A DNA stretch of 52,220 nt from Ilumatobacteraceae bacterium (GTDB lineage: Bacteria > Actinomycetota > Acidimicrobiia > Acidimicrobiales > Ilumatobacteraceae), in NCBI GenBank assembly GCA_009694465.1, contig SHUW01000002.1, forward strand, positions 1 through 52,220. Direction: 5' to 3'. Below, in pieces: positions 1 through 9,100 of this stretch. Each line of letters begins with the position of its first letter. Position 1 is the stretch's first letter. Made by a program: the position numbers and the translations under genes. A model generated the notes under the pieces. That model made no database searches. It saw only the letters and a list, made by a program, of their open reading frames with translations, and was not told where the DNA came from.

Positions 1-142
1 CAAATGAATAACGCGACTGACCAACTAAGAGTGAGGCAACATCATTGCTCAATTGCGAATGCAAATATTTCCCAGCATCCGGTCCACTGACCGTGAACAC
101 CAAACGTTCAATATCACTGGCGACAATTTTTGTGACGGTCAT
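1..142 (-). CDS. YgfZ/GcvT-like folate-binding protein, N-terminal fragment (runs off left edge)
   Basis: Only the first 47 codons are in the window; the ORF track does not list it. The ATG at 142 overlaps the trpE stop as ATGA, so it is translationally coupled to trpE. The visible protein contains FTVSGPDAGKYLHSQLSND, which resembles the N-terminal segment of the YgfZ/IBA57/GcvT aminomethyltransferase-like fold (the usual pattern is SGPDA-x-x-FLQ-x-QLTND). Members of that family bind folate and support Fe-S cluster enzymes. Family membership is inferred from this one motif because the conserved cysteine region of YgfZ lies outside the window; a GcvT-type protein is the alternative. Confidence 0.6.
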   Translation of the reverse strand, partial: MTVTKIVASDIERLVFTVSGPDAGKYLHSQLSNDVASLLVGQSRYSF

Positions 143-1686
143 GCCTTTGTTCCACCTTCAATGCGACGCATCGACATCCGACGCGCCGCTGGTATTGCAG
201 CCAATAAGCCCGCTGCCTTATTACGACATTCTAAATCTTCATCATCGGGTTCACTGTCGGCCACAATCCCAGCACCAGCCTGCAAATATGCTGCCGATGG
301 ACCAATGAACATGGTCCGAATTGCTATCGCCGTGTCTAGGTTGCCGCTGAAATCGACGTAACCCACAACTCCTGCATAGGGGCCGCGCTTGACGGGTTCG
401 AGTTCGTCAATGATTTCCATAGCGCGTACTTTAGGGGCGCCACTCACAGTGCCCGCAGGCAGAGTGGCACGCAAAACATCAATCGCCGTTTTCCCAGGCA
501 GCAAATCACCACTGACCTGAGATGTCAGATGCATCACATGACTGTATTTTTCAAGGGTCATCAGTTCATCTACTTTGACCGTGCCAAAAGATGAGACACG
601 ACCGACATCGTTACGCGCGAGGTCAACGAGCATGATGTGTTCAGCAACCTCTTTCGGGTTTTCGCGAAGTTCGGCGGCCAAGCGACGATCATGCTCATCA
701 TTGGTGCCGCGTTTGCGAGTTCCCGCGATCGGCCGACTAATAACCCGACCTCCGAGCAACTGCACCATCGGTTCGGGAGAACTACCAACGATAGTGACAC
801 CTGGATGACGCAGGAAATACATGTACGGACTGGGATTCACTTGACGCAAAACGCGATACATATCAAAAGGATCAGCTTCAAGTTGCAGTTCATAACGCTG
901 CGATAACACCACTTGGAAAATGTCGCCAGCCTTGATGTATTCCTTGGCCACTTCCACGGCGCGCTGGTAAGCCCCATTGGGCATTGAACTAGTGGCCACG
1001 GGAAGAACATCATCTCGTTGAGGGGGCTCCACTGGGGTGTACGGCAAGGGACGGGCCAAATCTTCAACGGCGCGAAGCGCTCTTTGTGCCGCCTCGTCAT
1101 ACAAGACATCTAGTTCGGTGACACTCAGTGGCTGCGCATTGAGGGCCACAACGGGCACGCTCTCAATGAGATAGACCCGTTGACGCCAGTGGTCAAAAGC
1201 CGCCAATGAACCAATAACGCTCATCACGCCATCGGGTAAGTGCCGATCATCATGTGGAGTATTGGGCAGAGATTCAACTTCACGAACAATGTCGTAGCCG
1301 AGAAATCCCATCACTCCACCTTGCAAAGGCGGCAGATCAGGGATCACTGGACTGCGATATTCAAGCACAAGTGCTTCAATTGCTGCCAACATGCCTTGAT
1401 CGCGCGGTACCGATGCAGGGATGTCGCCCGTGACGCGCAGTTCACCATCAATGAGTTCCAAAGTCGCACGCGGATGACGCCCGACAAAACTAAACCGACT
1501 CCAACGTTCACCGTGCTCCACCGACTCAAGTAGGAAACCTGGCTCATCGCCCACCAATTTGGCGAAAGCGGCAACTGGTGTTTCCAAGTCTGCAAGAACT
1601 TCAACCCAAACTGGCACCACCGTGTACTGAGCCGCCAAAGAATGAAACTCTTCGCGCGTCGGATGTACTTCTAAAGGACTAGTCAC
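139..1686 (-). CDS. trpE: Anthranilate synthase component I
   Basis: Converts chorismate and glutamine-derived ammonia to anthranilate, the first step of tryptophan synthesis; the TrpG subunit is not in this window. The 515-residue length fits TrpE. The N-terminal LLESVEHGERWSRFSFVGR carries the LLES motif linked to tryptophan feedback inhibition. The C-terminal chorismate-binding half has IAGTRKRGTNDEHDRRLAAE, the PAGTVSGAPKVRAMEII block and GAGIVADSEP. The start overlaps the hisI stop by 4 nt (ATGA), so the two are coupled. A position just after hisI matches the mycobacterial his-trpE order. ADC synthase PabB is an alternative, but the LLES motif and the neighbours favour TrpE. Confidence 0.95.
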   Translation of the reverse strand: MTSPLEVHPTREEFHSLAAQYTVVPVWVEVLADLETPVAAFAKLVGDEPGFLLESVEHGERWSRFSFVGRHPRATLELIDGELRVTGDIPASVPRDQGMLAAIEALVLEYRSPVIPDLPPLQGGVMGFLGYDIVREVESLPNTPHDDRHLPDGVMSVIGSLAAFDHWRQRVYLIESVPVVALNAQPLSVTELDVLYDEAAQRALRAVEDLARPLPYTPVEPPQRDDVLPVATSSMPNGAYQRAVEVAKEYIKAGDIFQVVLSQRYELQLEADPFDMYRVLRQVNPSPYMYFLRHPGVTIVGSSPEPMVQLLGGRVISRPIAGTRKRGTNDEHDRRLAAELRENPKEVAEHIMLVDLARNDVGRVSSFGTVKVDELMTLEKYSHVMHLTSQVSGDLLPGKTAIDVLRATLPAGTVSGAPKVRAMEIIDELEPVKRGPYAGVVGYVDFSGNLDTAIAIRTMFIGPSAAYLQAGAGIVADSEPDDEDLECRNKAAGLLAAIPAARRMSMRRIEGGTKA

Positions 1687-2036
1687 GCAATGGTTCCAAA
1701 TCTAGAGAAGAAGCACGTGCGCGCACCGGTATGGCAGGCGCCATTTCCTTCTTGTTCAACTTTAAATAAAAGCGTGTCACCATCGCAGTCGTAATACGCT
1801 TCACGCACGAACTGTCGATCACCACTCGTATCGCCCTTACGCCACAACTCTTGACGACTGCGACTCCAATACACCATGCGACCCTCGGCAAATGTCATTG
1901 ACAAACTTTCCGCATTCATCCAGGCCATCATTAGGACATCACCGTTGATGATGTCCTGAGTCACGACGGGAACCAGACCATCGGAGTTGTACTTCACAGC
2001 GGCTAACTGTTCAGAGGTGGGAACAATCACATTCAT
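1683..2036 (-). CDS. hisI: Phosphoribosyl-AMP cyclohydrolase
   Basis: Third step of histidine synthesis: opens the adenine ring of phosphoribosyl-AMP, a zinc-dependent cytosolic reaction. The 117-residue form has the family signature YWSRSRQELWRKGDTSG and the zinc-binding cysteine region DCDGDTLLFKVEQEG followed by ACHTG and TCFF. The track starts 14 codons earlier, but the ATG at 2036 (MNVIVPTSEQ) fits the family length better. It is a stand-alone HisI without the HisE pyrophosphatase domain; hisE is not seen here. It lies 13 bp downstream of the GroES-like gene and overlaps trpE, so groES-like, hisI, trpE and ygfZ-like probably form one transcript. Confidence 0.95.
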   Translation of the reverse strand: MNVIVPTSEQLAAVKYNSDGLVPVVTQDIINGDVLMMAWMNAESLSMTFAEGRMVYWSRSRQELWRKGDTSGDRQFVREAYYDCDGDTLLFKVEQEGNGACHTGARTCFFSRFGTIA

Positions 2037-2049
2037 AACCCCTACCTTG

Positions 2050-2427
2050 TCAGAGATACAGCCCAGTATGGCCATCAATTCGACTGGCAGCCACAGCGTG
2101 AATGTCTCGCTCGCGCAACATGATGTAATCCACGCCTCCGACCTCGACCTCGTAGCGATCCTCAGGTCCGAAGAGAACTCGGTCCCCGACTTCGGCGCTG
2201 CGCACGTTTTGGCCCAAGGCCACGACCTCGGCCCACACCAGTCGCTTAGATATCTGAGCGGTGGCGGGTATCAAAATTCCCCCCATGCTGCGTCGTTCGG
2301 CATCCTTGTCTGGAATCTTGACCAATAACCGATCGTTCAACATCTGAATAGCCAATTTGTCCACCCCGACAGGCTCTTTAGCTACTTCAGTCTTGGTTGT
2401 TAATTTTTTGTCTTTTCCTTCAGCCAC
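2050..2427 (-). CDS. GroES-like co-chaperonin paralogue with N-terminal extension
   Basis: The core from IQMLNDRLLVKIP to the C-terminal GLYL has the GroES fold signature, including GGILIPATAQISKR, GDRVLFGPEDRYEVEVGG and YIMLRERDIHAV. Actinobacteria carry such a GroES-family protein apart from the groES-groEL operon, and no groEL is nearby. The track ORF begins at 2586, but that part overlaps the divergent hydrolase. I place the start at GTG 2427, which has TACCGT 7 nt upstream (leaderless type) and gives 125 residues with a charged extension of about 28 residues (EGKDKKLTTKTEV). ATG 2343 would give a classic GroES of about 97 residues and cannot be excluded. It heads the hisI-trpE transcript. 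Confidence 0.8.
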   Translation of the reverse strand: MAEGKDKKLTTKTEVAKEPVGVDKLAIQMLNDRLLVKIPDKDAERRSMGGILIPATAQISKRLVWAEVVALGQNVRSAEVGDRVLFGPEDRYEVEVGGVDYIMLRERDIHAVAASRIDGHTGLYL

Positions 2428-2434
2428 AACGGGC

Positions 2435-2444
2435 ACGGTACCGT
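2435..2444. promoter_or_regulatory. Palindromic shared -10 element for two divergent leaderless genes
   Basis: ACGGTACCGT is a perfect 10-bp palindrome. Read on either strand it supplies TACCGT exactly 7 nt before a GTG: 2452 on plus (hydrolase) and 2427 on minus (GroES-like). Both starts lie 12.5 nt from the palindrome centre. Neither gene has a clear Shine-Dalgarno. The promoter role is inferred from this geometry. Confidence 0.45.
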
Positions 2445-2451
2445 CAAGAGT

Positions 2452-3108
2452 GTGCCAAACGAAACCGAATCCACTCCCTCTTCGATCACCTTGACCACTA
2501 TTGATGGGGTGCAGTTGGTCGGCGAGGTCATGACAGCGCATTCCAGCCAGCACATTCGCGGTGCGGTCGTTCTCGCGCATCCCCACCCGTTGTATGGCGG
2601 AGATCGGCTCAATCCCGTGATTGACGCCCTCTTTCGGACTTTACCGAAGCACGGATTTCACACTTTGCGCTTCGATTTTCGTGGGGCCGGCGCAAGTTTC
2701 GGGGAGCACGATCACGGTGACGCCGAACGTCTTGACATAGCCGCAGGAATCGACTTTTTAGCGCAGATGGACGATCGCGGCGTCTGGGTCTGCGGTTATT
2801 CATTTGGTTCTGTGGTCGGACTTAATGTCGTTGAACCGCGAGTCAATGGATGGATAGCGGTCGCTCCCCCACTCGCTGCGCTACCCAATCCCGCAAGAGT
2901 TTTAGCCAGTGGTGATCCTCGGCAAAAACTTTTACTCATTGCCGAATATGACCAATTCAGCACGCCTTCACAAATTGCACAAACCACCGGGGAGTGGATC
3001 AACTCTCATCAAGAAACAATCACCGGCGTGGATCACTTTTTATTGGGCCGCACACAGTGGGTCGCCGATCATGTAGCGCAGTGGCTTAAGAACGCAGAGC
3101 AGTCTTAA
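2452..3108 (+). CDS. Alpha/beta hydrolase (COG2945-like)
   Basis: A 218-residue cytosolic alpha/beta hydrolase. HPHPLYGGD near residue 45 supplies the oxyanion/HP motif, [16 protein letters not shown] follows, GYSFGS is the nucleophile elbow (G-x-S-x-G), and DHFLLGR near the C-terminus supplies the histidine. The substrate is unknown; relatives are small esterases or acylglycerol-type hydrolases. The GTG start at 2452 has a TACCGT box 7 nt upstream and no convincing ribosome site, so it is probably leaderless. The 3' end overlaps the convergent aldo/keto reductase by 23 bp. It interrupts the his/trp gene run on the other strand. Confidence 0.8.
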   Translation: MPNETESTPSSITLTTIDGVQLVGEVMTAHSSQHIRGAVVLAHPHPLYGGDRLNPVIDALFRTLPKHGFHTLRFDFRGAGASFGEHDHGDAERLDIAAGIDFLAQMDDRGVWVCGYSFGSVVGLNVVEPRVNGWIAVAPPLAALPNPARVLASGDPRQKLLLIAEYDQFSTPSQIAQTTGEWINSHQETITGVDHFLLGRTQWVADHVAQWLKNAEQS

Positions 3109-4093
3109 TTTGTCCCATTACCTCTGGGGTCAAAAGTTCAATCACATCAAGTGCTTTAAAATTCTCTACGACCTGCGAAGCCTTGCTGGCCCCGGTAATA
3201 ACCGTTGATACATTCGGATTCTTTGTGCACCAGGCAAGAGCCATCTGCGCCAAAGTGCATCCAAGTCCCTCAGCAATAGGCATCAGTTTCTTGACAGTGC
3301 TTTGCGCTTTTTCGGCAGTCAGGCGTTCGGCAAGCCATGAGTATCCAGGTAACGCCGCACGTGAGTCTTCGGGAACTCCATCAAGATATTTGCCCGTCAA
3401 AACCCCTGAGGCTAAGGGACTCCAAATAGTCGTTCCGAGTCCGATGTCTTCATAAAGACGCTTGTACTCAACCTCCACGCGCTTGCGCTCAAGCATGTTG
3501 TATTGCGGTTGTTCCATAACCGGCTTATGCAGATGATGACGATCTGCTATATCCCAGGCCGCGCGAATTTCGTCGGCCGTCCATTCGCTAGTTCCCCAAT
3601 AGAGAACTTTTCCTTGATCAATGAGATCGCTCATCGCCCACACAGTTTCTTCAATCGGCGTATTCGGGTCGGCGCGGTGACAGAACAATAAGTCGACGAA
3701 ATCAACTTGCAAGCGATCTAAGCAACCCTCAATAGCGTGATGTACATATTTGCGATTCAGGGTGTTCCCCATATTGGGCACACCACCCTCAATGCCCCAA
3801 AAGATCTTGGTGGACAACACGTAATCTTGGCGACGCCAACCTAAATCTTTGATGACGCGACCCATGATCGCTTCACTCTCGCCGCCAGCATAGGCCTCGG
3901 CATTATCAAAAAAGTTGCATCCGGCATCCCATGCATTCGCCATGCAATCGCGTGCCATGTCATCGTTCAGTTGGGTATCAAAAGTCACCCAACTTCCAAA
4001 AGATAAAACCGAAACCTTCAGCCCACTGCGACCGAGTCGGCGATATTCCATCTTCGGATTGGGCGTGAACTTGGCAACAGGTGAAGTGTTCAT
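3086..4093 (-). CDS. Aldo/keto reductase (Kv-beta/YghZ-like)
   Basis: An NADPH-dependent reductase of the AKR superfamily, 335 residues. The catalytic tetrad is visible: Asp and Tyr in [14 protein letters not shown], Lys in VLSTKIFWG and His in LLFCHRAD. The substrate is not predictable; the subfamily resembles voltage-gated potassium channel beta subunits and YghZ. The track begins at a TTG (4102), but ATG 4093 (MNTSPVAKF) has AAGG upstream and is preferred. It lies 22 bp downstream of the mmuM-like gene, so it is likely the last gene of the hisC-to-mmuM transcript. The stop lies inside the end of the convergent hydrolase gene. Confidence 0.88.
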   Translation of the reverse strand: MNTSPVAKFTPNPKMEYRRLGRSGLKVSVLSFGSWVTFDTQLNDDMARDCMANAWDAGCNFFDNAEAYAGGESEAIMGRVIKDLGWRRQDYVLSTKIFWGIEGGVPNMGNTLNRKYVHHAIEGCLDRLQVDFVDLLFCHRADPNTPIEETVWAMSDLIDQGKVLYWGTSEWTADEIRAAWDIADRHHLHKPVMEQPQYNMLERKRVEVEYKRLYEDIGLGTTIWSPLASGVLTGKYLDGVPEDSRAALPGYSWLAERLTAEKAQSTVKKLMPIAEGLGCTLAQMALAWCTKNPNVSTVITGASKASQVVENFKALDVIELLTPEVMGQIKTALRS

Positions 4094-4115
4094 AAGCGCC
4101 AACCTTAGGTGTTAA

Positions 4116-5021
4116 TCAGTTCAAGTGACGAGAGCGGCGCGCTAATTCGGCAATCTCATCGGGCCCCACACCACAACAACCGCCGATGAACTTTGCACCA
4201 AGTTGCACCCACCGCGTGAGTTCTGCAGTTGAAGGAATCGACTCGCCGCTACCGATCCAACAACGCCCTTTGGCGTCCCATGCGCGGCCGTGATTGGGAT
4301 AAACCACAAAGGCTGTGGCGGGGGCAAGTTCTCCCATGGCCAACAAAAGTCCTTCAACATAGATGGGGTGAGTGCAATTGATTCCTAAACCGATCAGGTT
4401 GTCATAACCCACGACACTCATCACCGCTGCTGCCACTGTGTCTCCTCCATAAGTCAGAGCGCTGTCAGCGAAACCGAAACTGAACCATGCGGGCGGAGAT
4501 CCACACTCCTGCAAAATCTCGGCGATGAGCCTGGCTTCATCAGCCAACGGAATTGTTTCCACGGCAATTAGGTCTGCCCCAGAGTCAATGAGAATGTTCA
4601 TTTTATTACGGTGATAGTCCTCAATGTCGCACCACTCAATGTCATAACGGCCGGTGTACTCGCTGCCGTCAGCCAAGCACGCCCCAAATGGTCCAACAGA
4701 TGCAGCGACCAATGTGTTCGTCCCAGCCACAGCACGTCGAGCAATCAAAGTTGTGTCGAGTAACGCTTGACGAGATTGCCCTGGAGTCAAACCACAGGAT
4801 TCAAATTGGCTCTGTCCACATTGGTAACTAGCAGTGGCGATGATCTGTGCACCCGCTTCAACGAAAGAGCGATGCGCGCGCTCCAAAAGCGCGGGGTCAT
4901 CGACGACAGTCTGTGCTGTCCACAACGACCCAGACACATCGGCCCCCAGCAATTCAAGCGCTGTTGAGAGTCCCCCATCAATCACCGTAAACGGCTCATG
5001 AGTGAATGGAGGCTGAGTCAA
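4116..5021 (-). CDS. mmuM: Homocysteine S-methyltransferase family protein
   Basis: Likely transfers a methyl group from S-methylmethionine or SAM to homocysteine, giving methionine; cytosolic and zinc-dependent. The 301-residue length and the three zinc cysteines fit MmuM: one in GLGINCTHP and two in [12 protein letters not shown]. The N-terminal [16 protein letters not shown] is the family start motif. It overlaps the hisF stop by 4 nt (ATGA), so methionine recycling is coupled to histidine synthesis, an unusual partner. The methyl donor is not provable from sequence. Confidence 0.88.
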   Translation of the reverse strand: MTQPPFTHEPFTVIDGGLSTALELLGADVSGSLWTAQTVVDDPALLERAHRSFVEAGAQIIATASYQCGQSQFESCGLTPGQSRQALLDTTLIARRAVAGTNTLVAASVGPFGACLADGSEYTGRYDIEWCDIEDYHRNKMNILIDSGADLIAVETIPLADEARLIAEILQECGSPPAWFSFGFADSALTYGGDTVAAAVMSVVGYDNLIGLGINCTHPIYVEGLLLAMGELAPATAFVVYPNHGRAWDAKGRCWIGSGESIPSTAELTRWVQLGAKFIGGCCGVGPDEIAELARRSRHLN

Positions 5022-5788
5022 TGTGCTGGCCGAACGATGATTCCAGCATCAAGCATTCTTTGTTTCGCTTGAGCCACAGTGAACTCACCAAAGTGAAAAA
5101 TAGAAGCAGCCAAAACTGCATCAGCACCGCCGATGACAATGCCGTCGACAAGATGTTCGAGTGTTCCCACTCCCCCAGAGGCGATGACAGGAACTCCCAC
5201 GGCATCACTCACGCGGCGCGTGATCTCAAGATCAAATCCCTCTTTGGTGCCATCACGGTCCATCGAGGTCAAGAGTATTTCTCCCGCTCCCAGAGCGCAA
5301 GCGCGCGTGACCCATTCGACGACGTCAATCCCAGTGGGTGTTCGCCCACCGTGCAAAAACACTTCATAGCCCACCGAACCATCGGACCGACTCTTGGCAT
5401 CAACCGCACAGACCACGCACTGTGAACCAAATTCACCGGCGATTTCGGTAATCAACTGCGGGTTCTCGACCGCAGAGGTATTGACACTTACTTTGTCCGC
5501 ACCGGCACGCAACATTCGTCGGGCATCTTCAACACTGCGGATACCACCACCAACAGTGAAGGGAATAAAAACCTGTTCGGCAGTTCGCGAAATCACATCG
5601 ACCATGGTTGCGCGACCATCGCTTGACGCTGTGATGTCGAGAAAGACAAGTTCATCAGCACCTTCGGCGTCATACTGCGCAGCTAATTCGACGGGGTCCC
5701 CAGCATCGCGCAGATTGACGAAATTGGTTCCCTTCACGACGCGACCGTTCGTCACATCGAGACAAGGAATAACGCGCGCCACCTTCAT
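5018..5788 (-). CDS. hisF: Imidazole glycerol phosphate synthase cyclase subunit
   Basis: Takes ammonia delivered by HisH and PRFAR to imidazole glycerol phosphate plus AICAR. The (beta/alpha)8 barrel of 256 residues begins [20 protein letters not shown], where the first catalytic Asp sits; the second is in VVCAVDAKS. The phosphate-binding [10 protein letters not shown] and [11 protein letters not shown] motifs are present. It is coupled by ATGA to both hisA upstream and the mmuM-like gene downstream. All family landmarks are intact. Confidence 0.97.
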   Translation of the reverse strand: MKVARVIPCLDVTNGRVVKGTNFVNLRDAGDPVELAAQYDAEGADELVFLDITASSDGRATMVDVISRTAEQVFIPFTVGGGIRSVEDARRMLRAGADKVSVNTSAVENPQLITEIAGEFGSQCVVCAVDAKSRSDGSVGYEVFLHGGRTPTGIDVVEWVTRACALGAGEILLTSMDRDGTKEGFDLEITRRVSDAVGVPVIASGGVGTLEHLVDGIVIGGADAVLAASIFHFGEFTVAQAKQRMLDAGIIVRPAH

Positions 5789-6519
5789 GACATTCCGTTC
5801 ACATGACGCAGCACTGACACGGCTTCTGCGACGCTAAAGCGACCTTCATACAAGGCCTTGCCAGTAATGATCCCCGCCAAAGTTTGAATGTCGCCCAATG
5901 CCCGAACATCGTCAAGTGAAGCCACACCACCACTAGCAATCACGGGAATGGTGGTAGCCAAGGCGGCAGCACGCAGTCCGTCCACATCGGGACCCTGCAA
6001 CATGCCATCACGCGAGATATCGGTAATCACGAAAGCCGATGCTGATGGAAACCACGACAGTGCGTCGTTGAGTTGCACGCCAGAGTCCTGCGTCCAACCG
6101 TGAACCGCAATCTCGCCGCCACGGTGATCGAGACCTACTGCCACGGCAACGATCTTTGCTGCCTCTTCAACCAAGGTCGGATCAGCGACGGCCGCCGAAC
6201 CCATCACCACACGCGCTACACCAGCATCACATAAGGCCTGAGCGTCACTTAAAGAGCGCACCCCTCCGCCGGTTTGTACTGCCGCACGATCACCCACCGC
6301 CCGCGCCACGGCTGCCACGACGCGACGATTGATGGCTTCACCCGTTCGCGCTGCATCAAGGTCAACAATATGAATCCAAGTCGCTCCGGCCTCAACGAAA
6401 GATAGCGCCACAGCAACGGGATCATCCCCGTACACAGTTTCTTGGGCATAGTCGCCTTGTAAAAGTCGCACGACCTTTCCGCCGCGAAGATCAATCGCCG
6501 GGTACAACTCGACAGTCAT
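5785..6519 (-). CDS. hisA: ProFAR isomerase HisA (possibly PriA-type)
   Basis: Opens the ribose of ProFAR to PRFAR in histidine synthesis. The 244-residue barrel has the catalytic Asp in [20 protein letters not shown] and the second Asp in [14 protein letters not shown], with [10 protein letters not shown] and [11 protein letters not shown] phosphate sites. In many actinobacteria the same gene (priA) also performs the TrpF step. No trpF is seen in this window, but most trp genes are also outside it, so bifunctionality is open. It overlaps hisH and hisF by 4 nt each. Confidence 0.95.
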   Translation of the reverse strand: MTVELYPAIDLRGGKVVRLLQGDYAQETVYGDDPVAVALSFVEAGATWIHIVDLDAARTGEAINRRVVAAVARAVGDRAAVQTGGGVRSLSDAQALCDAGVARVVMGSAAVADPTLVEEAAKIVAVAVGLDHRGGEIAVHGWTQDSGVQLNDALSWFPSASAFVITDISRDGMLQGPDVDGLRAAALATTIPVIASGGVASLDDVRALGDIQTLAGIITGKALYEGRFSVAEAVSVLRHVNGMS

Positions 6520-7157
6520 GACTTGCCCACGGCTTTCACAAAGTTGTCCAACAACGCAAGACCGCTGGCGCCAGATTTCTCGGGATGAAATTGCGTGGCG
6601 AAAACATTGCCGAGTCGAAACGCAGCATTTAGCGTGCCGCTGTATTCACAGGTAGCGGCAATCACCTTGTCATCATTGGGGACACCGTGCAACGAGTGCA
6701 CAAAATAGACCCATGAACCATCGGCAGATTCTGAGAGCAACGGGCCTGCGAACATTGGATCTTTTGGATGTTCAAAATTCAACTTGTTCCATTGCATCTG
6801 TGGTCGCTTGACTCCGGGTGGAATCCATGTGACCATGCCAGAAATGATGTCTAAGCCACGTGCCTCAAGATTCTCTTCACTCCCTGTAAAGAGCATCTGC
6901 ATACCAACACAAATGCCGAGGAAAGGGCGACCAGAATCAACGGCTTGGTGCACGACTTTTTCCAGCCCTGCAGCTCGCAATGCAGCCATACATGCTCCGA
7001 AAGCACCCACTCCTGGTAGCACGACGGCGTCCGCAGTCGCCACGAAGTCGGGATCACGGGTCAGACGCGCATCAGCTCCGACTTTTTGCAGAGCTTTTTC
7101 TGCAGAACGCAGATTGCCAATGCCGTAATCCAATACAGCAATAACAGGTGCCGTCAC
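6516..7157 (-). CDS. hisH: Imidazole glycerol phosphate synthase glutaminase subunit
   Basis: Class I glutamine amidotransferase that hydrolyses glutamine and channels ammonia to HisF. The 213-residue protein has the nucleophile elbow FLGICVGMQMLF with the catalytic Cys, and ATQFHPEKSG holding the catalytic His and Glu. The N-terminus VIAVLDYGIGNLRS is typical of the family. It is coupled by ATGA to hisB upstream and hisA downstream, as expected for subunits made in fixed ratio. Confidence 0.97.
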   Translation of the reverse strand: MTAPVIAVLDYGIGNLRSAEKALQKVGADARLTRDPDFVATADAVVLPGVGAFGACMAALRAAGLEKVVHQAVDSGRPFLGICVGMQMLFTGSEENLEARGLDIISGMVTWIPPGVKRPQMQWNKLNFEHPKDPMFAGPLLSESADGSWVYFVHSLHGVPNDDKVIAATCEYSGTLNAAFRLGNVFATQFHPEKSGASGLALLDNFVKAVGKS

Positions 7158-7744
7158 AGAACGCCTTTCGTTGATGGCACTTCAGATCCCTCAATACGTA
7201 CCGCATCGCGCAAGCAGCGACCAAGACCTTTGAACGCTGCCTCAATGATGTGATGCACATTGTGGCCATGCTTCAAAGTGACGTGCAATGTCACTGCGGC
7301 AGACATGGCCAGCGAACTGATGGCATGCTCCGCCAATTGTGGATCAAACGCAGGATTCCCAAGTGGCAAGCACTCTGGAAGAGGCACATCCCAGACGACA
7401 AATGGACGCCCAGAGAGATCCAAAGCGATTTCAACAAGAGCTTCGTCGAGTGGATAGAGACCACTTGCAAAACGGCGTACGCCGGTCTTGTCACCAAGAG
7501 CCTCGCGTATCGCTTCGCCCAAGGTAATCGCTACATCTTCGATGGTGTGGTGAGTATCAATATGTAGATCACCCTTGGCTGCAATACGCAGATCAAATCC
7601 GCCGTGTTTGCCGACTTGAGACAACATGTGGTCATAAAACGGAATGCCAGTACTGACATCGCACTGCCCCGAGCCATCAAGATTGACTGATAACTCGATT
7701 GATGTTTCCGCCGTTGTTCGCGAACGAGTGGCAATTCGACTCAT
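7154..7744 (-). CDS. hisB: Imidazoleglycerol-phosphate dehydratase
   Basis: Dehydrates imidazole glycerol phosphate, a manganese enzyme. The metal-binding histidine clusters are visible: HMLSQVGKHGGFDL, HIDTHHTIEDVA and HHIIEAAFKGLGRCLRDAV. This is the monofunctional form without the phosphatase domain, 196 residues. The track start at 7816 is too early; ATG 7744 (MSRIATRSRTTAETS) overlaps the hisC stop as ATGA and fits the family length. The histidinol-phosphatase step is not encoded nearby. Confidence 0.97.
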   Translation of the reverse strand: MSRIATRSRTTAETSIELSVNLDGSGQCDVSTGIPFYDHMLSQVGKHGGFDLRIAAKGDLHIDTHHTIEDVAITLGEAIREALGDKTGVRRFASGLYPLDEALVEIALDLSGRPFVVWDVPLPECLPLGNPAFDPQLAEHAISSLAMSAAVTLHVTLKHGHNVHHIIEAAFKGLGRCLRDAVRIEGSEVPSTKGVL

Positions 7745-8862
7745 GATAAAACCTCCGTTAGGGCATTGAGAAAAATATCGTCTTGTTCTTGCGTCCCAAT
7801 GGTGACTCGCAGGCAATCAGCAAGTCTGGGCCAACTTGAGCAATCTCTAATTAAAACACTTCGGTCAAGCAAACCTTGCCACACTGTTCGACCACTTTTT
7901 GATCGTGGACGCATCAAAATAAAGTTTGCTCCACTTTCAAAAACATCCACGTCAAGCGACGCTAGAGCATTCACCAGACGTTGACGTTCTGCCACGATTA
8001 TTCGCACTCGTTCTTCCATATCGCCCTGAAATTGCACCGCCAGAGTGCCAGCAATCTGCTTCGCTGTATCAAGGTGATACGGCAAGACAACTTTGTCAAG
8101 TTCGGCCACCAACCAACGCGGACCAATTAAATACCCCAGACGCGCCGCGGCCATACTCCATGTCTTAGAGAATGTGCGCGTCACGACGAGTGGTGTCTCT
8201 TCGTTGATCAGTTCTAAGGCACTCCATGGGGCAAATTGCCCGTAGGCCTCGTCGACGACAACTAGCCCTGTGCTCAATGCCAAGACCTCAGCAACCAGTT
8301 CAGGTGAGTCGACCCCTCCAGTTGGATTATTTGGGGAACACAAAAATGTCACATGCGGCTGAAACTCATTGATCACACGACGAACTTCGTTGACATCAAG
8401 TGAAAAGTCAGTACTACGTTCACCTTCAATGACGGTTGCACCAGTGATCCGCGCAATGTGACTATGCAGTTGGTAAGTCGGCTCAAATGTGGCCACCGTG
8501 CGCCCAGGACCAGCGAATGTTAAGAGCACTGTTTGTAAGACCTCGTTGCTGCCGTTGGCGACAAACACCATCTCTGGAGACACGCCATGCAGATCGGCAA
8601 TCGCAGCACGCAATCCAGATGCCGCCCGATCGGGATAGCGATGCCACTCAATGTCAGAAATGGCTGCGGCGTAGGCCTCGCGGAAGGCTTGTGGCGGAGC
8701 AACTGGCGCTTCATTGGTGTTGAGACGCACACGGACCTCCACTTGGGGCGAGTGGTAGCCCTCGAGGGCAGATAAATCGTCTCGTACAGGCACTCGGGTC
8801 ACAGGACTCAAGGCTACCCAAGTCGGTAGTTCAGTATTGGGTAGGTTTCCGCTGAGCACCAT
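7741..8862 (-). CDS. hisC: Histidinol-phosphate aminotransferase
   Basis: PLP-dependent class I/II aminotransferase that makes histidinol phosphate, 373 residues. RLNTNEAPVAPPQAF near the start, NGSNEVLQTVLLTFAGPG, SPNNPTGG, VVVDEAYGQF and the Schiff-base lysine in TRTFSKTWSMAAARLGY are all present. It is the first gene of the minus-strand his operon; hisG and hisD, often located upstream, are absent here. The ATG at 8862 lies 21 bp from the likely start of the divergent small ORF. A closely related aromatic aminotransferase is excluded mainly by the operon context. Confidence 0.95.
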   Translation of the reverse strand: MVLSGNLPNTELPTWVALSPVTRVPVRDDLSALEGYHSPQVEVRVRLNTNEAPVAPPQAFREAYAAAISDIEWHRYPDRAASGLRAAIADLHGVSPEMVFVANGSNEVLQTVLLTFAGPGRTVATFEPTYQLHSHIARITGATVIEGERSTDFSLDVNEVRRVINEFQPHVTFLCSPNNPTGGVDSPELVAEVLALSTGLVVVDEAYGQFAPWSALELINEETPLVVTRTFSKTWSMAAARLGYLIGPRWLVAELDKVVLPYHLDTAKQIAGTLAVQFQGDMEERVRIIVAERQRLVNALASLDVDVFESGANFILMRPRSKSGRTVWQGLLDRSVLIRDCSSWPRLADCLRVTIGTQEQDDIFLNALTEVLS

Positions 8863-8871
8863 GGTGTGACA

Positions 8872-8877
8872 TATGGT
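8872..8877 (+). promoter_or_regulatory. Putative -10 box for the small ORF at 8884
   Basis: TATGGT ends 6 nt before GTG 8884, the spacing seen at other starts in this window that lack a Shine-Dalgarno. It overlaps the palindrome CATATG, which may also serve the divergent hisC. Inference by eye. Confidence 0.3.
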
Positions 8878-8883
8878 GACGGG

Positions 8884-9090
8884 GTGACCACTGCAGACTT
8901 GTCAACTATCGCCGCCGAATTAGCTGTTATCGCTGAAGGCACCGACCGCTACCGCCAGCGTGTCGCCGACTTAGGTCAGGCCAACCTGGGTGGTAAGCAC
9001 GATGACCTGCTGGCCGCCATTCACGAGGCCGACAGATCCTTACGATCGGCTCAACGTGCGTTACTTCGCGCTTCACGTATCGCCAAATAG
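8884..9090 (+). CDS. Small hypothetical protein (68 aa)
   Basis: I do not recognise this protein. It begins VTTADLSTIAAELAVIAEG and is predicted almost entirely helical and charged, ending RSAQRALLRASRIAK; no signal peptide, transmembrane segment or cysteine. The track uses GTG 8866, but GTG 8884 has a TATGGT box 6 nt upstream. The stop TAG lies within TAGGAT, 10 nt before the ATG of the following aldo/keto reductase, so the two are probably cotranscribed. The coding call rests on the tight packing and on sensible amino-acid composition. Confidence 0.5.
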   Translation: MTTADLSTIAAELAVIAEGTDRYRQRVADLGQANLGGKHDDLLAAIHEADRSLRSAQRALLRASRIAK

Positions 9091-9100
9091 GATTCTCAAA

